Origin: an uncultured Collinsella sp.
GTDB lineage: Bacteria; Actinomycetota; Coriobacteriia; Coriobacteriales; Coriobacteriaceae
NCBI GenBank assembly: GCA_900548515.1
Contig: URKU01000002.1
Coordinates: 16,682 to 80,681, forward strand
Direction of reading: 5' to 3'
DNA: 64,000 nt
Under the pieces are notes generated by a model, which was not told the DNA's origin, did not search any database, and saw only the letters and a list, made by a program, of their open reading frames with translations. The position numbers and the translations under genes were made by a program. Shown piece after piece: positions 16,069-26,649 of this stretch (the stretch's first letter is position 1; every line of letters starts with the position of its first letter).

Positions 16069-17028
16069 ATGGGTTTCACGATTCTTGGAACAGGCTCGGC
16101 GCTTCCTGAGCGCAGTGTTTCCAATGACGAGCTGTCTGAGTTCCTCGATACCTCGGATGAGTGGATTTTTACCCGCACAGGTATCAAGAGCCGCCACGTC
16201 TGTACCACCGAGTCACTTGACGACCTTGCCGTAGCGGCGAGCGAGCGGGCACTCCAGGTGTCCGGAATCGACGCGAGCCAGCTGGATCTGATCGTCTGCT
16301 CGACGACGACGGGTGACCACCTTGTTCCCGCTGAGGCGTGTGCCGTTGCTGAGCGACTAGGAGCGGCGTGCCCTGCCTTCGATGTCTCGGCGGCCTGTGC
16401 CGGCTTCGTGTTTGCGCTCGATGTCGCCGAGGGCTATATCGAGCGCGGTCGTGCCGAGCGCGTGCTTGTAGTTGCTGCCGAGCAGATGACGCGCGCGCTC
16501 GACTGGACCGACCGTGCCACCTGCGTGCTTTTTGGCGATGGGGCAGGCGCCGCAGTGATTGAAGCTGGGGGAGACAACCCCCTTGCCGTTGAGCTTTCGA
16601 CGGCGCCCGACGTCGAGACGTTGCGCGTTCCCGGTCTGGTCGGTACCTCGCCGTTTATGGCTTCCGCAGATAGCGCGAGCGTGCTGTCCATGAACGGCCG
16701 CCGCGTGTTCAAGTTCGGCGTCAACGCCATCTGCGACACGGTCCATAATCTTGCGATCGATGCGGGCATTTTGGTCGAAGACATCGATCATTTTGTATTC
16801 CATCAGGCTAACGAACGAATCCTGAGCCAGGCGGTCAAGCGCCTGGGCGTGCCGGACGAGCGCGTGGTTCGCACGTTGCACGAGACCGGCAACATTTCGA
16901 GCGCATGCATTCCGTTTGCCCTCGACCGGCTGGCAAACGCCGGTGCACTTCACACAGGCGACACCATCGCCTTGGTTGGATTTGGCGCCGGTCTGGATAT
17001 AGGTGGCTATCTGCTTCGTTGGAAGTAG
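16069..17028 (+). CDS. fabH: 3-oxoacyl-ACP synthase III
   Basis: Condenses acetyl-CoA (or a branched starter) with malonyl-ACP to start fatty acid synthesis. 319 residues. The catalytic cysteine lies in AACAGFVFALD, with His in HQANERI and Asn in ETGNISSA further on, giving the Cys-His-Asn triad. ATG at 16069 is chosen because AAAGGAGG is seven bases before it and the family starts MGFTILGTGSALPE. First gene of the fab-acc operon. Confidence 0.95.
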   Translation: MGFTILGTGSALPERSVSNDELSEFLDTSDEWIFTRTGIKSRHVCTTESLDDLAVAASERALQVSGIDASQLDLIVCSTTTGDHLVPAEACAVAERLGAACPAFDVSAACAGFVFALDVAEGYIERGRAERVLVVAAEQMTRALDWTDRATCVLFGDGAGAAVIEAGGDNPLAVELSTAPDVETLRVPGLVGTSPFMASADSASVLSMNGRRVFKFGVNAICDTVHNLAIDAGILVEDIDHFVFHQANERILSQAVKRLGVPDERVVRTLHETGNISSACIPFALDRLANAGALHTGDTIALVGFGAGLDIGGYLLRWK

Positions 17029-17080
17029 TCGCACATAGGAAATAAAAACGCCCCTAGGGCACAAACAAAGGAGAACTACC

Positions 17081-17317
17081 ATGGCAGATCAGAAGACCTT
17101 CGAGCGCGTTTGCGACGTTATCCGCGAGACCGCCGGTCTTGACGATGTCGAGATGAAGCCCGAGTCCACGCTCGAGGAGATTGGTCTCGACAGCCTGGGC
17201 ACCGTCGAGATCCTCGTTGCCGTCGAGGACGAGTTTGGCATTCAGCTCGATACCGAGGAGAACCCCAAGACGGTCGGCGAGTTCGCCGATACGGTCGAGG
17301 CGGCATTGGAGAAGTAG
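17081..17317 (+). CDS. acpP: acyl carrier protein
   Basis: 78-residue acidic carrier of growing acyl chains. The phosphopantetheine serine is in IGLDSLGTVEIL, the usual DSL motif. ATG at 17081 with AAAGGAG upstream. fabK starts two bases after its stop. Confidence 0.96.
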   Translation: MADQKTFERVCDVIRETAGLDDVEMKPESTLEEIGLDSLGTVEILVAVEDEFGIQLDTEENPKTVGEFADTVEAALEK

Positions 17318-17319
17318 AG

Positions 17320-18264
17320 ATGCTCAAGACTCCTCTCTGCGATCTGCTCGGCATCGAAAAGCCCGTGTTCCAGGGCGGTATGGCCTGGATTGCCGATGCC
17401 TCGCTGGCGTCCGCAGTGTCCGAGGCGGGTGGCTTAGGCATCATCGCGGCCATGAACGCCGACGCCAACTGGCTTCGCGACCAGATTCATGAGCTGCGCG
17501 CCAAGACGGATAAGCCCTTTGGCGTGAACGTCATGCTCATGAGCCCGTTTGCCGACGAGGTTGCACAGGTCGTGATTGACGAGCGAGTGCCGGTCGTCGT
17601 GACGGGCGCCGGCAATCCCGCCAAGTACATGAAGGCGTGGAACGAGGCGGGCATCAAGGTCATCCCGGTCGTTGCCTCGGTGGCGCTGGCGCGCCTCGTG
17701 GCACGTCGTGGAGCCACGGCGGTTGTTGCCGAGGGTACCGAATCGGGCGGCCATATTGGCGAGACCTCGACGATGGCACTGGTGCCGCAGGTCGTCGATG
17801 CGGTTGACATTCCCGTCGTGGCCGCCGGCGGTATTGCCGACGGCCGCGGCGTGGCGGCCGCCTTTATGCTGGGCGCCGAAGGCGTGCAAGTGGGTACGCG
17901 CTTTCTGGTCGCAGACGAGTGCACCGTCTCGGAGCAGTACAAAGAGATGGTCCTGAAGGCCAACGACACTTCAACGCGTGCGACCGGTCGCTCGACGGGA
18001 CATCCAGTGCGCGCCCTCAAGAGCCCCTTCACCAACGCCTATGCCAAGAGCGAGGGTTCCGGCGCGAGTGCCGAGGAGCTCGGTGCTATGGGAACCGGTG
18101 CGCTGCGTAAGGCCGCCAAGGACGGCAACTACGAAGAGGGTTCGTTTTTGTGTGGACAGATTGCCGGCATGGTCAACGAGCGCCAGAGCGCACGTGAAAT
18201 CGTTGACGACCTGGTCGATGGCGCCGAGCACGTCCTGAAGGGTGCGTGCGCATGGGTGGCGTAG
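17320..18264 (+). CDS. fabK: enoyl-ACP reductase, FMN-dependent FabK type
   Basis: Probable last-step reductase of the elongation cycle, 314 residues, TIM-barrel flavoprotein of the nitronate monooxygenase/FabK family. Visible features: PVFQGGMAWIADASLASAVS at the N-terminus, the ESGGHIGE loop that contacts FMN, and GGIADGRGVAAAF with GVQVGTRF forming the phosphate site. No FabI or FabV is seen in the operon, so this is inferred to be the sole enoyl reductase here. FabK enzymes are insensitive to triclosan. The stop overlaps fabD by 13 bases. Confidence 0.9.
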   Translation: MLKTPLCDLLGIEKPVFQGGMAWIADASLASAVSEAGGLGIIAAMNADANWLRDQIHELRAKTDKPFGVNVMLMSPFADEVAQVVIDERVPVVVTGAGNPAKYMKAWNEAGIKVIPVVASVALARLVARRGATAVVAEGTESGGHIGETSTMALVPQVVDAVDIPVVAAGGIADGRGVAAAFMLGAEGVQVGTRFLVADECTVSEQYKEMVLKANDTSTRATGRSTGHPVRALKSPFTNAYAKSEGSGASAEELGAMGTGALRKAAKDGNYEEGSFLCGQIAGMVNERQSAREIVDDLVDGAEHVLKGACAWVA

Positions 18265-19178
18265 CGTTTTTGTTTGCCGGCCAGGGTGCCCAGCACCCCG
18301 CGATGGGCGTCGACTTGATCGAGACATCGCCGGCGGCCGCCGAGGTGTTCGCCATTGCCGACGAGGTGCGCCCGGGGACCAGCGAGCAGTGCCGGAGTGC
18401 CTCCAAGGAGGAGCTCTCGCAGACCGAGAACACGCAGCCGTGCGTGTTCGTTCACGACCTGGCAGCGGCTGCCGCCCTGCGTGAGCGCGGCGTGGTACCT
18501 GCCGCCTGTGCGGGATTCTCGCTGGGCGAGGTCGCCGCGCTCACCTTTGCGGGGGCGTTCGATACGCGAGCGGGCTTTGAGCTCGTGTGCGAGCGCGCGG
18601 CGCTGATGGCCGCGGCTGCCGAGCGCCATCCGGGCGGCATGCGCGCCGTCATCAAGCTCGATGCGGCGCAAGTCGAGGGCCTGGCAAAACAGGCCGGCGA
18701 GGACTGCTGGCCAGTCAACTACAACAGCCCACAGCAGACGGTTGTGGCCGGAGCGCCCGAGGCGCTGCAGGAGCTCGACGTCCTAGTAAAAGAGGCTGGC
18801 GGCCGCGCCATGAAGGTCGCGGTGTCGGGTGCATTTCATAGCCCCTATATGGCCGAGGCGACCTGTGGCCTTGCCGCATATATTGAGGCCGGTCACGCGC
18901 CGTCCCCGTTGCTCATTCCTGTTTTGGCAAATATGACAGCGGCGCCCTATCCGGCGGATCCCCAGACGGCATCGGATGTCTTGGCCAATCAGGTGAGCCA
19001 TGCCGTACGCTGGGTCGATACGCTGCATGCTCTGCAGGATCAAGGCATCGACACATTTATTGAGGTCGGCCCCGGCAAAACGCTGTCCGGCCTGGTCAAG
19101 CGTACGCTGAGCGACGTTCGTGTGTATTCGTGCGAGACGGCCGAGCAGGTCGCAGCTATTGCCGACGAGCTCGCATAG
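18252..19178 (+). CDS. fabD: malonyl-CoA:ACP transacylase
   Basis: Transfers malonyl from CoA to ACP. 308 residues. The oxyanion loop FAGQGAQHPAMG is near the start, the nucleophilic serine is in GFSLGEVAAL, and the catalytic histidine in GAFHSPYM. ATG at 18252 overlaps the end of fabK, suggesting translational coupling. Confidence 0.95.
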   Translation: MGGVAFLFAGQGAQHPAMGVDLIETSPAAAEVFAIADEVRPGTSEQCRSASKEELSQTENTQPCVFVHDLAAAAALRERGVVPAACAGFSLGEVAALTFAGAFDTRAGFELVCERAALMAAAAERHPGGMRAVIKLDAAQVEGLAKQAGEDCWPVNYNSPQQTVVAGAPEALQELDVLVKEAGGRAMKVAVSGAFHSPYMAEATCGLAAYIEAGHAPSPLLIPVLANMTAAPYPADPQTASDVLANQVSHAVRWVDTLHALQDQGIDTFIEVGPGKTLSGLVKRTLSDVRVYSCETAEQVAAIADELA

Positions 19179-19208
19179 TCCACAGGGCTGTAACCCGAAA
19201 GGAATGAC

Positions 19209-19982
19209 ATGGGCAACTTGAACAATGGCGCGCTCGAGCGCAACGATTCACGTCGCGTGGCACTGGTCACGGGCGGCTCGCGGGGTATCGGCCGCGCCTG
19301 CGCTATCGGTCTGGCGGAGGATGGCTACGATATCGCCGTCGTCTATGCCGGCAGCGTCGATGCGGCGCGCGAGACGTGCGACGCCTGCGAGGCGGCTGGC
19401 GCCACGGCGCGCTCATATCAATGCGACGTGGCCGACCCCGCTGCCGTCAACGCGTGCGTGGAAGCGGTCCTCAACGACTTTGGCTCCATTTGGGCGCTCG
19501 TCAACAACGCTGGCATCACCCGCGATGGCCTGCTCATGCGCATGGGCGATGACGCCTTCGATCGCGTGCTCGATGTCAATCTTAAAGGAACGTTTAACAC
19601 GACGCGCGCGCTCACCAAGACCTTTATGCGCCAGCGCGGCGGCTGCGTCGTCAACATGAGCTCGGTCGTGGGCCTGATGGGCAATGCTGGGCAAGCCAAC
19701 TACGCTGCCTCCAAGGCGGGCGTGATCGGCCTGACCAAGGCGGTGGCGCGCGAGCTTGCGCCCCGCGGCGTACGAGTGAACGCGGTTGCCCCCGGGTTTG
19801 TCGAGACGGATATGACGGCAAAGCTCTCGGAGAAGGTGCGTACGGTAACCGAGGAGCAGATTCCCCTTAAGCGTATGGCGCGCCCCGAGGAGGTGGCCGG
19901 CGTGGTGCGCTTTTTGGCGAGCGATGCGGCTGCCTACATTACGGGTGAGGTCGTGCGCGTCGACGGCGGAATGGCGATGTAG
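19209..19982 (+). CDS. fabG: 3-oxoacyl-ACP reductase
   Basis: NADPH-dependent ketoreductase of the short-chain dehydrogenase family, 257 residues. Cofactor loop TGGSRGIGRAC, structural NNAG, catalytic Ser (NMSSVVGL) and YAASKAG with the Tyr-x-x-x-Lys pair are all present. ATG at 19209 follows AAAGGAATGAC. Fifth gene of the fab-acc operon. Confidence 0.96.
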   Translation: MGNLNNGALERNDSRRVALVTGGSRGIGRACAIGLAEDGYDIAVVYAGSVDAARETCDACEAAGATARSYQCDVADPAAVNACVEAVLNDFGSIWALVNNAGITRDGLLMRMGDDAFDRVLDVNLKGTFNTTRALTKTFMRQRGGCVVNMSSVVGLMGNAGQANYAASKAGVIGLTKAVARELAPRGVRVNAVAPGFVETDMTAKLSEKVRTVTEEQIPLKRMARPEEVAGVVRFLASDAAAYITGEVVRVDGGMAM

Positions 19983-20021
19983 AAACCAGGGCCGAAGAAC
20001 GGCTTGGATGAGGAGACCATG

Positions 20022-21269
20022 ATGGAACAGAGAGTTGCAATCACCGGTATCGGTGCCGTGTCGCCGCTCGGCAACACCGCGCTTGCCACCTGGGCGGCAA
20101 TGTGTGCTGGCACGTGCGGCATCGGCCCGATCACGCACTTCGATACCGATGCGTTTGCCGTCAAGGTGGCAGCCGAGGTCAAGGGCTTTGACAGCAACGA
20201 GTACTTTGGCAAGCGTGACGCCAAGCATCTCGACCCCTGCGTTCAGTTTGCGATGGCGGCTTCGGACGAAGCCATGCACGATGCGGGCTTTGATGTCGAA
20301 GGCGCCATCGATCGCGAGCGCCTGGGCGTCTACGTGGGCTCGGGCGTGGGCGGCATGACGACGCTCGTCGACAACGTCCATACGATTGCCGAACGTGGGC
20401 CCCGCCGCGCATCGCCCTATATGATCGCGATGATGATCCCCAACATGGCATCGGGCAATATCGCAATCCGCCACAAGGCAAAGGGCCCGACCCTGCCCGT
20501 GGTGACCGCGTGCGCAACCTCGGCCCATGCGGTGGGCGAGGCGTTCCGCGCCATCAAGCACGGCTATGCCGACGCGATCCTCGCGGGCGGCGCCGAGGCT
20601 GCAATTATCCCCGATGCCGTTGCGGGCTTTACGTCCTGCCGCGCATTGACCACCAACCCCGATCCCGCGACGGCCTGCCGTCCGTTCGATGCAGACCGCG
20701 ACGGCTTTGTGATGGGCGAGGGCGCCTGCGTGCTGGTACTCGAGAGCATGGAACATGCGCAGGCGCGCGGTGCGCACATTTATGCCGAGGTCGTGGGCTA
20801 CGGCAACACCGATGATGCCTATCACATCACGAGTCCTGATCCCGAGGCTGCCGGCATTGCCCGCGCGATATCGCTGGCGGTGACCGAGGGCGACGTCAAG
20901 CCTTCCGAGGGTCTCTACATCAATGCCCACGGCACATCGACCAAGCTCAACGATTCGTCCGAGACGACGGGCATTAAGCGTGCGCTCGGCGAGGACGCGG
21001 CGCGCGCCGCGCACGTCTCGTCGACTAAGTCGATGACCGGCCACATGATCGGTGCCACGGGCGCCATCGAGGTCATGGCCTGCGCCATGGCGCTCGAGCA
21101 GGGCGTGGTGCCGCCGACCATTAACTACCACACGCCCGATCCCGCCTGCGATCTTGACTACACGCCCAATCGCGCGGTTCGCGCCGACCTTACCTGGGCG
21201 CTTTCGACCAACCTGGGCTTTGGCGGACACAACGCCGCCATCGCGCTGCGTAGATATACGAGGAGCTAG
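20022..21269 (+). CDS. fabF: 3-oxoacyl-ACP synthase II
   Basis: Chain-elongating condensing enzyme, about 415 residues. Catalytic cysteine in VTACATSAHAVGEAF; the two catalytic histidines are in NAHGTSTKLND and SMTGHMIGATG. Three in-frame ATGs lie close together (20004, 20019, 20022). AGGAG at 20011-20015 favours 20022, spaced by six. accB follows after three bases. Confidence 0.95.
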   Translation: MEQRVAITGIGAVSPLGNTALATWAAMCAGTCGIGPITHFDTDAFAVKVAAEVKGFDSNEYFGKRDAKHLDPCVQFAMAASDEAMHDAGFDVEGAIDRERLGVYVGSGVGGMTTLVDNVHTIAERGPRRASPYMIAMMIPNMASGNIAIRHKAKGPTLPVVTACATSAHAVGEAFRAIKHGYADAILAGGAEAAIIPDAVAGFTSCRALTTNPDPATACRPFDADRDGFVMGEGACVLVLESMEHAQARGAHIYAEVVGYGNTDDAYHITSPDPEAAGIARAISLAVTEGDVKPSEGLYINAHGTSTKLNDSSETTGIKRALGEDAARAAHVSSTKSMTGHMIGATGAIEVMACAMALEQGVVPPTINYHTPDPACDLDYTPNRAVRADLTWALSTNLGFGGHNAAIALRRYTRS

Positions 21270-21272
21270 AGC

Positions 21273-21746
21273 ATGGATTCCAAAAGACTTGCCGAGATAG
21301 CCGATGTTATGGAGGACCGCGGCCTCACGCGCGTACGCGTTGAGGAGCCCGATGGCACCGCGGTCGAACTCGAGCGCGCGAGCGCCGCACAGCCGGTTGC
21401 CGCGCCCATGCCCATGCCGAGCGCTATGGCCGCTCCAGTTGCAGCTCCCACAGTCGCGCCTGCCGCACCGGAGCCCGCCGCGCAGACACCTGCCGCCGCA
21501 CCGGAGCCCAAGGGCACCGAGGTGACCGCTCCCATGGTCGGCGTTTTCTATGCTGCCCCGGCGCCGGGCGACGAGCCGTTTGTGCACGTGGGCTCTAAGG
21601 TCAAGGCCGGCGAGACGCTCTGCATCATCGAGGCCATGAAGGTTCTCAACGAGGTAACGGCAGAGGCAGACGGCGAGGTGCTCGAGATCTGCGTGGCCGA
21701 CGGCGACCTCGTGGAGTTTGGCAGCTGCCTCATGAGGATCGGATAG
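21273..21746 (+). CDS. accB: biotin carboxyl carrier protein of acetyl-CoA carboxylase
   Basis: 157 residues. The C-terminal biotinyl domain contains CIIEAMKVLNEV, whose lysine is the biotin attachment site; the neighbouring birA product would modify it. A Pro/Ala-rich linker (residues ~38-75) joins it to the N-terminal helical part. It delivers carboxybiotin between AccC and AccDA, both encoded in the same operon. Confidence 0.95.
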   Translation: MDSKRLAEIADVMEDRGLTRVRVEEPDGTAVELERASAAQPVAAPMPMPSAMAAPVAAPTVAPAAPEPAAQTPAAAPEPKGTEVTAPMVGVFYAAPAPGDEPFVHVGSKVKAGETLCIIEAMKVLNEVTAEADGEVLEICVADGDLVEFGSCLMRIG

Positions 21747-21755
21747 GTGATATCC

Positions 21756-22178
21756 ATGAACAAAGAAGAGCTTAAGGAACTGTTGCCGCATCGCGAGCCG
21801 ATGCTTTTGCTCGACGAAGCCGAGCTGGTGGGCGACGAGGCCCACGGCAAGATCACGATTACGGGCGACGAATACTTTTTGCAGGGGCATTTTCCGGGAA
21901 ACCCGGTGGTCCCCGGCGTGATCCAGTGCGAGATGCTCGCCCAAAACTGCTGCGTGCTGCTGATGGGCGATGAGGAGGCGCGCGGCGCGACGCCGTTCTA
22001 CACGAGTCTGGACAAGGTGCGCTTTAAGCGTCCGGTGCGCCCGGGCGACACGGTGGATCTGGTGTGCTCCATCACGCGTGCGCGCGGGCCGTTCCGCTTT
22101 GCGACGGGTACCGCGAGCGTCAACGGTGAGGTTTGCTGCCGCGCCGATATGTCTTTTGCACTCATGCACGAAAGTTAA
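21756..22178 (+). CDS. fabZ: 3-hydroxyacyl-ACP dehydratase
   Basis: Dehydratase of the elongation cycle, 140 residues, hot-dog fold. The active-site histidine is in LQGHFPGNPVVPGVIQCEML. ATG at 21756 has ATAGGTGA six bases before it and is preferred to the in-frame GTG at 21747. It is interposed between accB and accC. Confidence 0.94.
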   Translation: MNKEELKELLPHREPMLLLDEAELVGDEAHGKITITGDEYFLQGHFPGNPVVPGVIQCEMLAQNCCVLLMGDEEARGATPFYTSLDKVRFKRPVRPGDTVDLVCSITRARGPFRFATGTASVNGEVCCRADMSFALMHES

Positions 22179-22188
22179 GGAAGGCTCC

Positions 22189-23518
<1,330 letters not shown>

Positions 23519-23532
<14 letters not shown>

Positions 23533-25243
23533 AAAAGCGAAGACGGTCAACGTCCTCGAGGGGCCGATGACCGAGTCGTGCGCCGAGTTTCCCGCGCGCC
23601 ACGTGTTTATCAAGTGTCCGGAGTGCCGCCGCGTGATCGATGAGGCACGCCTGCACGACAACCTCGAGGTCTGCCCTCGTTGCGGCAAACACTTTCGCGT
23701 GAGCGGTCGCGCGCGCATGCGCATGACGGTCGACGAGGGCACGTTTGAGGAATGGGATGCCAATCTGGCGTCGGAGGATTTCCTCTCGTTTCCCAGCTAT
23801 GCCGACAAGCTTAAGAGCGTGAGCGAGCGTTCGGGCGAGCGCGATGCCGTTGTGTGCGGCAGGGGCAAAATCTGCGGTTGCGATACGGCGCTCTTCTTTA
23901 TGGACGCCAACTTTATGATGGGCTCGATGGGTTCCGTGGTGGGCGAGAAGATCTGTCGCACATTTGAGCATGCGACCGAGCTGGGATTGCCAGTTGTCGG
24001 CTTTACCGTTTCGGGCGGTGCACGCATGCAAGAGGGCGTGACATCGCTTATGCAGATGGCCAAGATTTCTGCGGCGGTTAGGCGCCACAGTGAGGCGGGC
24101 GGCCTGTATATCACGGTGCTCACCGACCCCACGACCGGCGGCGTAACCGCGAGCTTTGCCATGGAGGGCGATATTATCCTGGCCGAGCCCGATGCCCTGA
24201 CGGCATTTGCCGGCCCGCGCGTGATCGAGCAGAACATGCACAAGCGCCTGCCCAAGGGATTCCAGCGCTCCGAGTTTTTGCTGGAGCACGGCTTTTGCGA
24301 TGCCGTCGTTCCGCGTGGCGAGATTGCGCTCACGGTGGGCGAGCTGCTGGCGCTGCACGAAGGGCACGTGCCCGGCCTGGGGGCACCGCACGAGATTGTG
24401 CATACGGGTCGCCACGGCAAAAAGTTGGGACACTTGTTCAAGCGCTCGGGCGCACCAAAAACCGCGCTCGAGATTGTCAAACAGACCCGCTCGGCAGATC
24501 GCGCCACGGCAGGCGAGATGATCTCGCTGGGCCTGGATGGATTTGTGGAGCTGCACGGCGACCGCTACTTTGGCGACGACGCCGCTGTAGTGGCTGGCAT
24601 TGGCTGGAAAGACGGGCGCCCCGTAACGGTCATCGCCATCGAGCGCGGCACCACGACCAAAGAGCGCATGCGTCGCAACTTTGGCATGGCACATCCCGAG
24701 GGCTACCGCAAAGCGCGTCGCCTTATGCGCCAGGCCGAAAAGTTTGGTCGACCGGTTCTGTGCCTAGTCGATACTTCGGGCGCGTTTTGCGGCATCGGTG
24801 CCGAGGAGCGCGGCCAGGGCGAGGCGATTGCTCAGAATCTCATGGAGATGAGCGGCCTTAAGACACCGATTGTCTCGGTGGTGACAGGCGAGGGCGGCTC
24901 TGGTGGCGCGCTGGCGCTGTCCGTGGCCGACCGCATCCTGATGCTCTCGAGCTCGGCCTATTCAGTCGTGAGCCCCGAGGCCTGTGCGTCGATCCTGTGG
25001 AAGGATACCGAGCGTGCGGATGAGGCCGCCGAGGCGCTTAAGCTCACGGCCCCCGATCTGCTGGCGCTCGGCATCATCGACGGCATTGTTGACGATAAGG
25101 GCCTGTCGCATGAGGAGATCGCCGGTGCCGTCATGTCCTCGGCATTTGATGCCTTCGATACGCTTGGGCAGCTCGACGACGCGACCCTCACAAACCTCCG
25201 CTACGAAAAGTACCGCGCAATCGGTCGATACCGCACGATGTGA
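23519..25243 (+). CDS. accDA: fused acetyl-CoA carboxylase carboxyltransferase (beta-alpha)
   Basis: 574 residues joining AccD and AccA, which are separate polypeptides in most bacteria. The AccD part (residues ~30-280) starts with the zinc ribbon CPECRR...CPRCGK and contains VGEKICRTFEHA and SGGARMQEGV. The AccA part (residues ~300-574) has the LDGFVELHGDRYFGDD motif and ESG-equivalent TGEGGSGGALAL. Together they transfer carboxyl from biotin to acetyl-CoA. It overlaps accC by 14 bases, so all ACC functions are translated in sequence. An internal ATG at 23525 is an alternative start. Confidence 0.93.
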
Positions 25244-25283
25244 CAAAGGGACAGCCCGCATGTCATATTGGGAAAGGCATTCC

Positions 25284-26498
25284 ATGCTACAAGTTTCTAA
25301 CACCTCGTTTACAACGTCGGTTTCATCAAACGCCATGGCCGTGGTGGACTATCTGTCCAAAAGCATGATGTCGGCGCTGCCGTTTATTGTCTGCGCGGCG
25401 TTGTTCCGCACCGTCGCTGTCATTATGGGCGAAGGCATGCTGGGCCTGTGGTCTGCCGATTCCGATATCTATCGCCTGTTCTACAGTTGGCTCTATAACG
25501 CCGGCTACTACTTTTTGCCCATTTATCTTGGTTGGGCGGCCGCCCGCCAGCTCGGTTGCTCGGAGCAGCTGGGCATGATGCTGGGCGGCGTATTGATTGC
25601 ACCCGATTTACTCAAGCTTGTCGATGCCGCATCGACGACGGGGGCATCGATGACTTCCGTGTATGGTCTGCTTCCTGCGCCGGTCAACGATTACACGACG
25701 ACTGTTATTCCGGTTCTCATCTCGGTGCCCGTGCTATGGCGAGTGGAGTGTTTCTTTAAGCGCGTTATCCCTAAGGCCGTGGCGTTTTCGTTCGTTCCGT
25801 TTGCGACCATGCTTGTCATGGTTCCGGTTTCGCTGTGTATTACGGCGCCGGCGGGCAGCTATCTGGGCATGCTGTTGGGCCAGCTTATGTTTATGCTTGG
25901 CAATTCCGGTGGCATCGTGTCGCTGCTCACGCTCATGGGGCTTGCTGCGGGCTGGGAGTTCCTAAAGATCGCCGGCGTCAGCAACGTTGTCCTATCGCTC
26001 GCCTATGCGCAGTTTATGAGTGTGGGAACGGATTCGTGCATCCTGATCGCCGCGACGATGGCAACGTTCGCCGTTTGGGGCATGCCCTTTGGCGCGTCGC
26101 TTCGCGTTGCGGATAAGGACGAGAAGGCGCTCATGCTGGGCTATTCAATCTCGGGTGTTCTTGGCGGCGTAAGCGAGCCGGCGCTGTACGGTTGCGGCTT
26201 TAAATATGGCAGGTGCCTGACGTGCATGGCCATTGGCGGCGCCGTCGGAGGCCTTGTTGCGGCCGTGGGCCACGTTACGGCCTATACCATCGGCATGACG
26301 AATGTCCTTATGGTCATTGGCTTTGCCACGGGCGGCATCTCGAACCTGCTGTGGTGCTGCGTTGCCGGCGGTGTTGCATTTGCGGTGTCTGCGGCGCTGA
26401 GCTACTGCTTTGGCGTGGTGCCGGCGCAGGGACAGGCGGCAGAAGACGGGGCCGATTCACCCGAAACCTCGAAGAGCGTGGCCGAAGCAAGCGCGTAA
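25284..26498 (+). CDS. orphan PTS EIIC membrane component
   Basis: 404-residue polytopic membrane protein of the glucose/beta-glucoside-type PTS_EIIC fold. About ten hydrophobic segments can be seen, and the hallmark GGVSEPALYG loop is present near residue 290. The protein has no EIIB or EIIA domain and none is encoded nearby, so it must borrow partners or work as a transporter without phosphorylation. ATG at 25284 has GGGAAAGG six bases before it; ATG at 25260 is also possible. Substrate unknown. It follows accDA by 40 bases and may share its transcript. Confidence 0.75.
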   Translation: MLQVSNTSFTTSVSSNAMAVVDYLSKSMMSALPFIVCAALFRTVAVIMGEGMLGLWSADSDIYRLFYSWLYNAGYYFLPIYLGWAAARQLGCSEQLGMMLGGVLIAPDLLKLVDAASTTGASMTSVYGLLPAPVNDYTTTVIPVLISVPVLWRVECFFKRVIPKAVAFSFVPFATMLVMVPVSLCITAPAGSYLGMLLGQLMFMLGNSGGIVSLLTLMGLAAGWEFLKIAGVSNVVLSLAYAQFMSVGTDSCILIAATMATFAVWGMPFGASLRVADKDEKALMLGYSISGVLGGVSEPALYGCGFKYGRCLTCMAIGGAVGGLVAAVGHVTAYTIGMTNVLMVIGFATGGISNLLWCCVAGGVAFAVSAALSYCFGVVPAQGQAAEDGADSPETSKSVAEASA

Positions 26499-26536
26499 AC
26501 CTGTGCGACACAAGGACGATTCCTTTGCCATATTCC

Positions 26537-26570
26537 AAGGCCGTGGCCCGTGTGGGTTGCGGCCTTTTTT
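26537..26570 (+). terminator. terminator after fab-acc/EIIC operon
   Basis: AAGGCCG (26537-26543) pairs with CGGCCTT (26560-26566) and runs into a T tract. Confidence 0.8.
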
Positions 26571-26649
26571 GTATCTGGGGGACAAAGTGGCTACACTACA
26601 ATCCGTTTGAGCAATAGATATATAGGTAGTACCGTGGGGGCGGATGTAG

